From Microbispora siamensis (GTDB lineage Bacteria > Actinomycetota > Actinomycetes > Streptosporangiales > Streptosporangiaceae), in contig NZ_BOOF01000066.1 of NCBI RefSeq assembly GCF_016863095.1, positions 1 through 46,297 on the forward strand: 46,297 nucleotides of DNA, read 5' to 3'. Below, in pieces: positions 5,941-13,595 of the stretch. Position 1 is the stretch's first letter, and each line of letters starts with the position of its first letter. The position numbers and the translations under genes are program-made. The notes under the pieces are model-generated. The model ran no database searches. It was given only the letters and a program-made list of their open reading frames with translations, and was not told where the DNA came from.

Positions 5941-8817
5941 ATGCGAGAAAGGAGCGCAATTAGGGCCGTAAAGCTCTTTTCGGTCACCAAATGCCTGGGG
6001 TCGTCACAGAAGATGAGCGTGTACGAAGACAGACTGACCGACACCGCGTCGACCAGGGTGGTGCGCACGGCCGAGTTCGACCTGCTGCGGTCCCTGACCC
6101 AGGAGCCCGGCTCCGAGGGGCGTCTCATCGCCGTCCTCGGGGAGCCGGGGTCCGGCAAGACCCACCTGTTGTCGGCGCTCGTCCGGGAGCGGCAGTGGAC
6201 CGCCCTGCCCGCCACCGTCTACCGATGCTCCTCGGGCGACCGGGAGCGGGCGATGAACGCCGTCAGGAAGCTGCTGTGGCGGGCGCGCCGGGCCGGCGAA
6301 CGCGAGGAGGGCGACCGGCCCGTGATCGGCCTCGCCCGCCGGCGCCACCGGCCCGACCGCGAGCTCGTGGTCATCGAGGACGCCCACCTCGCCGACGACC
6401 AGACGATCGGCGAGCTGGTGGGCATCGCCGGGGGCGACCCCGCGCCGCTGGTCGACGTGATCGTCTCGCTGCGCCCCCGCCAGACCCCCGACCGCCTGGC
6501 CGAGGCGGTGTCCGTCACCGCGGCCTTCGGACGCACCGTGCGGATCGAACTGGGGCCGCTCGACGACGAGCAGATGCTCGCCATGTCGCCCGTCCCCGCG
6601 CCGTACGAGCTTCGCCACCGCAGCGGCGGCAACCCGTTCAACCTCCGGGCACTGCAGGCGCTGGAGCACAGCGCCCGCTCGGGCGGCGACGGCGCGCTCG
6701 CGCCGTACGAGTTCGCCGTGATGAGCGAGGTGCGCGACCTGGCGCTCGCCGAGCGGTACGCGCTGCACGCCGCGGCGATCCTGCGCTCGCGGTTCGACGC
6801 GGACCTGCTCGCCGAGGTCGCCGAACTCGACCCGCTGGTGGCCTCCGCCGCGCTGCGCCGCCTCGTCCGCCGGGACCTGGTGCGGGTGGAGCCCATCGGG
6901 ACGCTCTTCTCGATCAGGGACGAGGTATTCGGCACGCTGCTGCGCCAGATGATCGACCCCTGCTGGGCCGCGCAGGCCCACCAGCGGGCGCTGCACCGGC
7001 TGTCCGCCCGCGGGCAGGCCGGCACCCAGATCGGCTTCCACCTGGTCAGCTCCCTGTCGCGGGCCCGGGCGAGCGAGCTGGCGCAGATCGTGGACGCGTC
7101 CCAGGAGATCATGGAGACCGACGTCAGCGAGTGCGTCTCCTGGCTCACGCCGGTGCTCGGCGAGGCGCCTGCCTCGACCGAGATCGGAGCGCGGGCCCGG
7201 CTGGCGCTCAGCACGGCCTTCGGCCGCCTGGGACGGATGGCCGAGAGCCGCGACCTGCTGTTCGTGGTGCACGAGTCGGGCGCGGCCGTGGACCCGGCGG
7301 CGCTGGCGGAGCAGGTCGCGTTCGTCTCGGTGGTCGAGGGCGTGCTCAGTCAGGACGTGCAGACGCTCGACCTGCTCGGCGACCTCCTCAGGCGGCCCGA
7401 CCTGCGCGACTCCCCCGTCTGGCCGCGGCTGGTCCTGGCGCGCGGCTTCCGCGTGTCGATGCTGGGCCGTACGGCCGGCCGGGCCGAGACGGAGCCCGCG
7501 CTGCGCGCGGCGCGGGCCGCCGGCGACGACCCGGTCGCCGCGGGGCTGCTCGGGCTCGGCGCGCTGGCGTCGGTCGCCGCCGGAGACGTGGAGCGGGCCC
7601 TGGCCGAGGCCGACGCCGCCGCCGAGTCGCTGGACCGCACCCCCGAGCACCTGATGGCGCGCCACATCGAGTGCCTGCTGCTCGCCGGGCTCGCCTACAT
7701 CTACCTCGGCCGCAACGCCGACGCCCAGCGGCAGGTCGGGCGAGGCGTGGAGATCGCCCGGCGGCGCCAGCGGCCGTTCCTGCTGCCGACGCTCCTGGTG
7801 CTGCTCAGCGAGGCCGAGCGCCACCTCGGCCGGCTCAGGCAGGCCAGGGACGCGGCCGACGCGGCCATCGTCGAGTCCGATGCGGGCAACCCGCTGCGGC
7901 ACGCCCAGGCGGTCGCGCTGAAGTCCGCCGCCGAAGTGTGGATGCAGCCCCCGGGCAGCGGGCGGGCCAAGTCGCTCGCCCAGCAGGCGCTGGCGCAGCA
8001 GGCGCTGACCGGCGCGCACGTGAACGGCAGCGCCTCGATCGCGGCGCTGACGCTGGCCAAGTGCGCCTGGCTGGACGGCGACCCGGCCCACTGCGTCACG
8101 CTCCTGCTCAACGAGGGCCGGGGCGCCGACATGCGGGTGATCCCTTCGGGCAGCCGCCTCACGATCTGGGAGACGCTCTGCGCCGCCGGGATGGACGCGG
8201 GCATGCCCCTGGACGACTGGGCGCGCCGGGCCCAGGAGCACGCCCAGGCCGTGCCCGTGCCCCCCAACCTGGCGTACGCCGCCATGACCCGCGGCCACCT
8301 GCTGCGCGTGCAGGGGTCGCCGGGCGAGGCGGTGCGGTGCTACCGCGAGGCGGCCGACCTGTTCGCCTCGGTCGGCATGCCGGTGGAGCAGAGCTACGCC
8401 CTGGGGCAGGCGGCGCGGGCGCTCGGCGAGCAGGGCCGCGCCGAGCAGGCGGCCCACACGGTACGGCTCGCCGCCGAGATCGCGCGGCGGTCGGAGGCGG
8501 TGACCCTGCTCGACTGGCTGGGCCGGCGGACCGGCGGGCCGCCCGCGGCCGTCGCCCCGCACTCCGGGGCGCGGCAGGAGGTGTTCGGGCGACTGGAGGT
8601 GTTCGGCCGCCTGACCCACCGGGAACGCGAAATCGCGTTGCTCATCTGTTCGGGAATGAAACGGCGGGACATCGCCGACCGGCTCACGATAAGCATGCGA
8701 ACGGTCGACGTCCACCTGACCCGCATTTACCGCAAGACCGGGGTCAGCTCGCGCATGGAACTCGCGCTGGCGATTCAGCGGAAGACGGCCGGGCAGGAAT
8801 ACGCGGCCCGCTTTTAG
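5941..8817 (+). CDS. LAL-type LuxR-family regulator (ATPase plus HTH)
   Basis: A large regulator of 958 residues. The N-terminal STAND/AAA-like ATPase has Walker A GEPGSGKT (residues 67-74) and Walker B ELVVIEDAH (about 140-148). A long helical middle follows, with repeated Ala/Leu/Arg-rich TPR-like units. The last 65 residues are a LuxR helix-turn-helix (LTHREREIALLICSGMKRRD, then ADRLTISMRTVDVHL and YRKTGVSSR). Proteins of this family (PikD-like) are usually pathway activators of macrolide clusters. The frame starts at the ATG at 5941; the ATG at 6013 (MSVYEDRL) is a plausible alternative, since the first 24 residues look unlike the family and neither start has a strong ribosome binding site. 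It is followed 60 bp later by the AbyU-like gene, so the three rightward genes may share a transcript. The abyssomicin cluster is remembered to encode a LAL regulator (AbyH). Confidence 0.9.
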   Translation: MRERSAIRAVKLFSVTKCLGSSQKMSVYEDRLTDTASTRVVRTAEFDLLRSLTQEPGSEGRLIAVLGEPGSGKTHLLSALVRERQWTALPATVYRCSSGDRERAMNAVRKLLWRARRAGEREEGDRPVIGLARRRHRPDRELVVIEDAHLADDQTIGELVGIAGGDPAPLVDVIVSLRPRQTPDRLAEAVSVTAAFGRTVRIELGPLDDEQMLAMSPVPAPYELRHRSGGNPFNLRALQALEHSARSGGDGALAPYEFAVMSEVRDLALAERYALHAAAILRSRFDADLLAEVAELDPLVASAALRRLVRRDLVRVEPIGTLFSIRDEVFGTLLRQMIDPCWAAQAHQRALHRLSARGQAGTQIGFHLVSSLSRARASELAQIVDASQEIMETDVSECVSWLTPVLGEAPASTEIGARARLALSTAFGRLGRMAESRDLLFVVHESGAAVDPAALAEQVAFVSVVEGVLSQDVQTLDLLGDLLRRPDLRDSPVWPRLVLARGFRVSMLGRTAGRAETEPALRAARAAGDDPVAAGLLGLGALASVAAGDVERALAEADAAAESLDRTPEHLMARHIECLLLAGLAYIYLGRNADAQRQVGRGVEIARRRQRPFLLPTLLVLLSEAERHLGRLRQARDAADAAIVESDAGNPLRHAQAVALKSAAEVWMQPPGSGRAKSLAQQALAQQALTGAHVNGSASIAALTLAKCAWLDGDPAHCVTLLLNEGRGADMRVIPSGSRLTIWETLCAAGMDAGMPLDDWARRAQEHAQAVPVPPNLAYAAMTRGHLLRVQGSPGEAVRCYREAADLFASVGMPVEQSYALGQAARALGEQGRAEQAAHTVRLAAEIARRSEAVTLLDWLGRRTGGPPAAVAPHSGARQEVFGRLEVFGRLTHREREIALLICSGMKRRDIADRLTISMRTVDVHLTRIYRKTGVSSRMELALAIQRKTAGQEYAARF

Positions 8818-8877
8818 GGTCGCTTGAGCGCCTCCTTTTAGTGTCGGAACACGTTGTTTCCGCCCCGGGAGGCGAAT

Positions 8878-9423
8878 ATGGATCTGCGCGCGCTGTCCGA
8901 CCGGATCGCGCCGGTGCACGAAGCGGTGAGCTCCTTCCTGCTGCCGTTCCTGGCCGCGCCGCCGGAGACCACCTCCGACCGGGTGGGGGCCCTCGCCCGG
9001 CCCGGCCGGTCGCTCATCCTGCGCGACCTCACCGAGAAGGTGGTGGAGTACCGCTCCAACAACGCCGACCCCACCGGGACGACCCCGACCGAGAAGGACT
9101 TCGCAACGGTCAGACTGGAGATCTTCGGCCCGGACGGCGAACCGCTCGGCGAGACGACCGGCGCGGGCCGCATGCTCTACAAGCAGGAGCACGACGGCCA
9201 CTTCATCGCGTACTTCGGCGAGGAGATCCGGCTGCGGGACGGCAACGTCATCCGCTCCGGCGGCCTGGTGGACGACGCGCGGCTGACGGCGGGCGAGGCC
9301 GCGCACTTCCCGGCCGTCGTCGTCGCCGGGCCGCTGCGCGGGGCCGTCGGCGTCCGCTGGTTCCGCCCGCTGGTCAAGGAAGCCCACGACGCGTACGAGT
9401 CCGCGATCGTGGTCTACCGGTAG
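8878..9423 (+). CDS. AbyU-like allene-oxide-cyclase-fold protein, candidate spirotetronate Diels-Alderase
   Basis: Small soluble protein of 181 residues; the start ATG at 8878 has GGGAGG upstream. After a helical N-terminus (1-35), residues about 48-166 look like a single antiparallel beta-barrel. Alternating strands include VVEYRSN, FATVRLEIFGPDGEPLGETT, GRMLYKQ, FIAYFGEEIRLRDG, VIRSGGLVDDARL, FPAVVVAG and GAVGVRWFRP. The order of motifs (G-x-x-x-G-x-T near the second strand, aromatic-Tyr plus acidic EEI-L-DG-VI, then a G-x-x-G-x-x-W-F-R-P end) resembles AbyU and its relatives VstJ and PyrI4. Those are allene-oxide-cyclase-like barrels that catalyse the intramolecular [4+2] cycloaddition between a polyene and the exocyclic methylene of a tetronate. 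No export signal is seen. The family call is from motif memory, not alignment. The PKS and FkbH genes of this window supply the context that makes it likely. Confidence 0.62.
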   Translation: MDLRALSDRIAPVHEAVSSFLLPFLAAPPETTSDRVGALARPGRSLILRDLTEKVVEYRSNNADPTGTTPTEKDFATVRLEIFGPDGEPLGETTGAGRMLYKQEHDGHFIAYFGEEIRLRDGNVIRSGGLVDDARLTAGEAAHFPAVVVAGPLRGAVGVRWFRPLVKEAHDAYESAIVVYR

Positions 9424-9435
9424 CGGAGGGACGCC

Positions 9436-10434
9436 ATGACTCTGACCCGGCTGCCCGCCCGCAGAATCGGCTCCCTGACGGTCGGCGCCCAGGGGCTCGG
9501 CTGTCTCGGCATGTCCGAGTTCTACGGTCCGGTCTCGGAGGCCGAGGCGATCGCGACCATCCGGCGCGCCCTCGACCTCGGCGCCACCCTGCTCGACACC
9601 GCCGACGTGTACGGCCACGGCGCCAACGAGGAACTGGTCGGCCGCGCCGTCGCCGGGCGCCGCGAGTCGGCGGTGGTGGCGACCAAGTTCGGCGTCGTGC
9701 GCCCCGGCCCCGGCGTCGGCTCGGGGGTTCGGGGGGACGCGCCGTACGTGCGGCGGGCGTGCGACGACTCCCTGCGGCGGCTCGGCCTCGACCACGTCGA
9801 CCTGCTCTACCTGACCCGGATCGACACCGAGGTCGGCGTCGAGGAGACGGTCGGCGCGATGGCGGAACTCGTGGCCGCGGGGAAGGTGCGCGAGATCGGG
9901 CTGTGCGAGGCGGCGCCGGAGACCATCAGGCGCGCCGCCGCCGTGGCCCCGATCGCCGCGCTGCAGACGGAGTGGTCGCTGTGGTCCAGGGACATCGAGC
10001 GGCGCGTGCTCCCCGTGTGCCGTGAACTCGGGATCGCCGTGGTGCCGTACGCGCCGCTCGGCCGGGGCTTCCTCACCGGCACCGTACGCTCCCGGGACCG
10101 GTTGGACGACGGCGACTTCCGGAGCTTCGGCCTGCCCCGGTTCTCGGCGGAGAACCTCCCCCGCAACCTGCCACTCGCCGACCGCCTGGGCAAGCTCGCC
10201 GAGGAGTTGCGGATCACCCCGGCCCAGCTTGCGCTGGCCTGGCTGCACCACCAGGGCGAGGACGTCGTCCCGATCCCCGGCGCGAAGCGGCGGGCCCATC
10301 TGGAGGAGAACGTCGACGCGGTGTTCCTGAGCCTGTCCCGGGCCGACCTGGCGGCGGTCGAGGCCGCCGTGCCGGCGGACGAGGTGCACGGAACCCGTTG
10401 GAACGAGCAGAGCATGCGTTTCGTCGATCTCTGA
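9436..10434 (+). CDS. Aldo/keto reductase family protein with altered active site
   Basis: A 332-residue (alpha/beta)8-barrel protein of the aldo/keto reductase superfamily, nearest to the AKR13-like group by its motifs GLGCLGMSEFYG, LLDTADVYGHGANEELVGRA and VVATKFGV. These proteins normally reduce ketones or aldehydes with NADPH. The catalytic Asp54, Tyr59 and Lys84 are present. The expected His in the (Y-Y-x-H-R-x-D) strand is replaced: the segment reads LLYLTRIDTEV, with Thr127 at the His position. The cofactor loop (PLGRGFLTG, PIPGAKRRAHLEEN) is intact. The start ATG at 9436 has CGGAGGG 5 bp upstream, and only 12 bp separate it from the AbyU-like gene, so the two are probably co-transcribed. 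Role in the pathway is unknown; candidates are ketone reduction of the polyketide or a non-redox function. Confidence 0.88.
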   Translation: MTLTRLPARRIGSLTVGAQGLGCLGMSEFYGPVSEAEAIATIRRALDLGATLLDTADVYGHGANEELVGRAVAGRRESAVVATKFGVVRPGPGVGSGVRGDAPYVRRACDDSLRRLGLDHVDLLYLTRIDTEVGVEETVGAMAELVAAGKVREIGLCEAAPETIRRAAAVAPIAALQTEWSLWSRDIERRVLPVCRELGIAVVPYAPLGRGFLTGTVRSRDRLDDGDFRSFGLPRFSAENLPRNLPLADRLGKLAEELRITPAQLALAWLHHQGEDVVPIPGAKRRAHLEENVDAVFLSLSRADLAAVEAAVPADEVHGTRWNEQSMRFVDL

Positions 10435-10530
10435 CGCGTGCCGCGTCACCGGGCGGAATCGGGGGCGCGCACGCGGCGGAGATCGCCGCAGGCTCGCCGA
10501 GCCCGGCGAGCCGGAGGAGCGGAGCCGCGG

Positions 10531-10573
10531 GAGGGGCGGCGCCGCGGGAGGTCGTCCCGCGGCGCCGCCCCTC
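10531..10573. terminator. Bidirectional hairpin terminator
   Basis: A perfect 19-bp stem (GAGGGGCGGCGCCGCGGGA at 10531-10549 pairing with 10555-10573) with a 5-nt loop GGTCG lies between the convergent aldo/keto reductase and ferredoxin genes. There is no U tract. It separates the rightward regulatory block from the leftward tailoring operon. Confidence 0.8.
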
Positions 10574-10578
10574 GCCCG

Positions 10579-10827
10579 TCAGTCCGCGGGCGCGGTTTCC
10601 GGGGCGGCCGCGTCGGACGAGGCCGCCACGGCGGCGGTGCGGAGGATGGCGATGGCGCGGGACGGGCACAGGTCCTCCGCCACCTCCACCTCCCGGCGCC
10701 GCTCCTCCCCCGGCTCCGCGTCCAGCACCACCACCAGCCCGTCCTCGCCGTGGTCGAAGACGTCCGGCGCGCTGATCGCGCAGTGCCCGGCGGCCATGCA
10801 GCGGCTCCGGTCGGCGGTCACCTTCAT
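10579..10827 (-). CDS. [3Fe-4S] ferredoxin (partner of P450-1)
   Basis: Small cytoplasmic electron carrier of 82 residues. It has the three-cysteine pattern of P450-associated single-cluster ferredoxins: Cys10 and Cys16 in RCMAAGHC, and Cys54 in LCPSRAI. The fourth ligand position holds an Ala/Gly-containing stretch, so a [3Fe-4S] cluster is expected. An acidic surface (DHGEDG) and a loose Ala/Ser-rich tail of about 15 residues follow. The start ATG at 10827 lies 29 bp after the P450-1 stop codon and opens MKVTADRSRC, the usual family start. It should pass electrons from a ferredoxin reductase encoded elsewhere to the neighbouring P450. It is the last gene of the leftward tailoring operon and is followed by the 10531-10573 terminator. 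Confidence 0.93.
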   Translation of the reverse strand: MKVTADRSRCMAAGHCAISAPDVFDHGEDGLVVVLDAEPGEERRREVEVAEDLCPSRAIAILRTAAVAASSDAAAPETAPAD

Positions 10828-10856
10828 CGCTTCTCCTCTCCCGCCCCTGCCGGGGC

Positions 10857-12095
10857 TCACCACTCGATCGGCAGGGTGTGGACGCCCTGCATCGTGCCGC
10901 CGCTGCGCGTGGGCAGCGCCTCCAGCGGGACGCCGAGCCGCAGGTCCGGGATCCCCTCGAACAGGACGGAGAAGGCGACCTCCAGCTCCATGCGGGCGAG
11001 GTTCTGCCCGAGGCACTGGTGGATGCCGAACCCGAACGTCAGGTGCTGGCGGCCCGACGCGGCGTTCCCGCCGCGGGTGCGGTGGACGTCGAACTCGTAC
11101 GGCCGGGGGAAGACGGCGGGGTCGCGGTTGGTCATCGAGGACGAGACCAGGACGCCGTCCCCTGCCCTGATCACCTCTCCGTCGATCTCGATGTCCTCGG
11201 TCGCCACCCGGACGCCGGAGACGTCGGTGATGGAGACCAGGCGCAGCAGTTCGTCGACGGCGGCGGGCAGGACGCCCGGGTCCGCGCGGAGCGCGGCGAG
11301 CTGCTCGGGGTGCTCCAGCAGCGTGACGACGCCCAGCGCGATCATCTGGGAGGTCGTGTCGTGCCCGCCGATGAGCAGCGCGAGCGCGATGCGCAGCAGG
11401 TCCTCGCGGGTCAGGTCGCCGTCCTCGTCGACCTCGCCCGCGAGCCGGCTCAGCACGCCGGCGCCGCCGGGCTCGCGCTCCTTGCGCGTGATCAGGCCGT
11501 CGAGGTAGTCCCACAGCTCCCGGCCCGCCCTCTCGGCGTCCTCGGCCGACTTGGCCTGCAGCAGCCCCACCGTCTTCGCCTCGAAGAACTCGTGGTCGTC
11601 GTACGGCACGCCGAGCAGCTCGGAGATCACCATCGAGGGGATGGGCAGCGCGTACGCCTCGACGAGGTCCACCGGCGGCCCCGCCCTGAGCATGTCCGCC
11701 ACCAGCCGCCTGGCGAGGTCCTCCACGTGCGGGCGCATGGCGCGCACCTGCTTCAGGCTGAAGTCCGGGGCGAGCAGCCGGCGGTGCACGTCGTGGACGG
11801 GCGGGTCGAACCCGATGATCGCGATGGGCTTGAAGATGGGCGCGTCCAGCCGGGGCAGGACGGCGGGGAAGTCGTCGCGGGACCGGTCGGCCGACATGCG
11901 CGGGTCGGCGAGCAGCCGGCGGGCCTGGCTGTGGCCGGTGACCATCCAGATCCACCTGCCGTCCCAGAGCCGGACCCGGTGGAGCGGCCCCTGCCGCCCC
12001 AGGTCCTGGTAGCCCGGGGACGGCTGCCAGGGGCAGGCCCGGTCCTGCGGGTAGGCGAACAGGTCCTCGTTCGCGGTGGTCGTCGGAGCGTTCAC
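10857..12095 (-). CDS. Cytochrome P450 (P450-1)
   Basis: Bacterial class I P450 of 412 residues, likely hydroxylating or epoxidising the polyketide after release. The I-helix oxygen-activating motif is IGGHDTTS (242-249), the K-helix ExxR is ELLR (282-285), and the heme-binding loop FGFGIHQCLG has Cys361 as the axial ligand. The B-helix region has DPPVHDVHRR in place of the common DPPEHTRLRR, and P450-2 shares this oddity. The GTG at 12095 opens MNAPTTTANEDLF and is the only sensible start. It is the fourth gene of the operon, 63 bp after the acyltransferase gene, with its own ferredoxin 29 bp downstream. Abyssomicin clusters encode P450s that oxidise the cycloadduct; which one this corresponds to cannot be told from motifs alone. 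Confidence 0.94.
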   Translation of the reverse strand: MNAPTTTANEDLFAYPQDRACPWQPSPGYQDLGRQGPLHRVRLWDGRWIWMVTGHSQARRLLADPRMSADRSRDDFPAVLPRLDAPIFKPIAIIGFDPPVHDVHRRLLAPDFSLKQVRAMRPHVEDLARRLVADMLRAGPPVDLVEAYALPIPSMVISELLGVPYDDHEFFEAKTVGLLQAKSAEDAERAGRELWDYLDGLITRKEREPGGAGVLSRLAGEVDEDGDLTREDLLRIALALLIGGHDTTSQMIALGVVTLLEHPEQLAALRADPGVLPAAVDELLRLVSITDVSGVRVATEDIEIDGEVIRAGDGVLVSSSMTNRDPAVFPRPYEFDVHRTRGGNAASGRQHLTFGFGIHQCLGQNLARMELEVAFSVLFEGIPDLRLGVPLEALPTRSGGTMQGVHTLPIEW

Positions 12096-12158
12096 GTGGG
12101 GGTACCTCGGTTCCTTCCGTGTCGAAGCCGGTCTCGAAGTGGTGAGGGTGCGTCCCGG

Positions 12159-13316
12159 TCAGGCGGTGGGCTCGGGCGAGCGGGCTCCCGGCAGCGGCGC
12201 GGCCCCGTGCCCGCCGACGGGCCTCGCGCCGGCCCAGGCCCGCATCGCCGGCTCCTCGACGAACCGCGTCAGCCCCCAGGCCAGCAGCGTCGTGACCCCG
12301 AACAGGGCCGTGACGAGGAACAGGGCGGACGGCGCGTCCCACGTCCGGCCGGCCCCGAGGGCGACGTGGGAGTACGTCAGGACCAGGTAGTGGACCAGGT
12401 AGGAGGCGTACGAGATGCCGCCGAGCCAGACCAGCGGGCGGGAGCGGAACGGGCTGAAGCGCCGCCGGTGGTCGGCGACGGCGACCGCGGTGATGAGCAG
12501 GGCGATCGGCAGCGCGACGGGCGCGGTGAGCCCGTAGACGGTCGGCCACAGGAACATCTGCAGGCCGAAGGCGGCGGCGAGGATCGCCAGCGCGGGCGCC
12601 CAGCCCAGCCGGATCCACCGGCCGGTGACCACGATCCTGGCCAGCAGGATGCCGAGGACGAAGTCCAGCGCCCGGGTCGGCGGGAACGACACGAGGAACC
12701 AGTTCTGGGTGAGCGACATCTCCTGGCCGGGCAGCTTCGGCGTCCCCGGCAGGACCGCGAGGGCGATCGCGGGCAGCACGGCGATCACCACGGCCACCGC
12801 GCCGGCCGCCGGCCACAGCCGCGCGGCCGGGATCCGCCGGACCAGCCGGTACAGGAACGGGAACGCCAGGTAGAACAGCACGTCGCAGGCGAGCGACCAG
12901 GTGACCACGTTGATCGAGAGGATGAAGTCGGCCCGGGGCAGCCAGGTGTGCACGAGCAGCAGGCTCGGCAGCGCCGTCAGGAGGTCGACGGACTGGCCGG
13001 CCCAGAGGGCGAGCCCGAGCGCGGCGAGCCAGGTGACGACGTGGTTGGGGTAGACCTTGACGAGCCGCCGCCGCCACAGGCGGGCGCGCGGCTCGCCCTC
13101 CCGGACCGACCAGGTCAGCACGAACCCGCTCAGCACGAAGAAGAACTCCACGCCGAGCCAGCCGGAAGTGAAGGCGTAGGTCTGGAGCGAGGCCGCGACG
13201 TCCTGGTGGAAGTAACCCAGCACGCAGGCGTGGCAGACGAACACGAGGAACGCCGCGACGAATCTCATTCCGGTCAGCGAGGGGAGAGGAGAGGCTTCCT
13301 GTGCCGTTTCTGTCAT
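12159..13316 (-). CDS. Membrane acyltransferase, acyltransferase-3 (OafA/MdmB) family
   Basis: Integral membrane protein of 385 residues with about ten hydrophobic helices. Family marks are LTGMRFVAAFLVFVCHACVLG at the N-terminus (His29 is the candidate catalytic base), the LGVEFFFVLSGFVLTWS segment, and the basic loop RLWRRRLVKVYPNH. The C-terminal LGGISYASYLVHYLVL and FVEEPAMR are also typical. Acyltransferase-3 proteins transfer acyl groups from acyl-CoA to hydroxyls of sugars, lipids or macrolides (MdmB, CarE types). Lying between two P450/ferredoxin pairs in one operon, it probably O-acylates a hydroxyl installed by one of the P450s. Substrate and acyl donor are inference. ATG at 13316 with GGCGGA upstream. 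I do not recall an equivalent gene in the reference abyssomicin cluster. Confidence 0.88.
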   Translation of the reverse strand: MTETAQEASPLPSLTGMRFVAAFLVFVCHACVLGYFHQDVAASLQTYAFTSGWLGVEFFFVLSGFVLTWSVREGEPRARLWRRRLVKVYPNHVVTWLAALGLALWAGQSVDLLTALPSLLLVHTWLPRADFILSINVVTWSLACDVLFYLAFPFLYRLVRRIPAARLWPAAGAVAVVIAVLPAIALAVLPGTPKLPGQEMSLTQNWFLVSFPPTRALDFVLGILLARIVVTGRWIRLGWAPALAILAAAFGLQMFLWPTVYGLTAPVALPIALLITAVAVADHRRRFSPFRSRPLVWLGGISYASYLVHYLVLTYSHVALGAGRTWDAPSALFLVTALFGVTTLLAWGLTRFVEEPAMRAWAGARPVGGHGAAPLPGARSPEPTA

Positions 13317-13379
13317 TTACGTCCGCCTGTTTCGGTTGTGCGTGAGCCATGGACCCCGGTGGGGCCCGGCGGATGGGGA

Positions 13380-13595
13380 TCAGCCCTCGGAGGGGCCGTC
13401 GCCGATCCGGATCGCCCGCGACGGGCAGAGGTAGGCCGCCTTGCGGACCCGGTCCTCCAGCTCCGGCGCGACCTGCGGGGTGAGGACCACGACCAGGCCG
13501 TCCTCGTTCTGGTCGAAGACCTCGGATGTGGCGGCCATGCAGCGGCCGCCGCTGATGCAGCGCTCCTGGTCGGCCGACACCCACACGGCCGTCAC
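13380..13595 (-). CDS. [3Fe-4S] ferredoxin (partner of P450-2)
   Basis: A 71-residue ferredoxin with the same three-Cys pattern as its paralogue: two Cys in RCISGGRC and a third in LCPSRAIRIGDG, so a [3Fe-4S] centre is expected. The GTG start at 13595 overlaps the P450-2 stop codon (GTGA at 13595-13592), implying translational coupling and one-to-one supply of electron carrier and P450. An adjacent GTG at 13598 is an equally possible start and would add one residue. The acidic QNEDGLVVVL stretch matches DHGEDGLVVVL of the other ferredoxin. Confidence 0.92.
   Translation of the reverse strand: MTAVWVSADQERCISGGRCMAATSEVFDQNEDGLVVVLTPQVAPELEDRVRKAAYLCPSRAIRIGDGPSEG

Noticed and set aside
6004..10449. 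Long minus-strand open frame opposite the LAL regulator, AbyU-like and aldo/keto reductase genes
   Set aside because: Low-complexity composition with no recognisable domain, while the plus strand holds three genes with clear motifs and ribosome binding sites.
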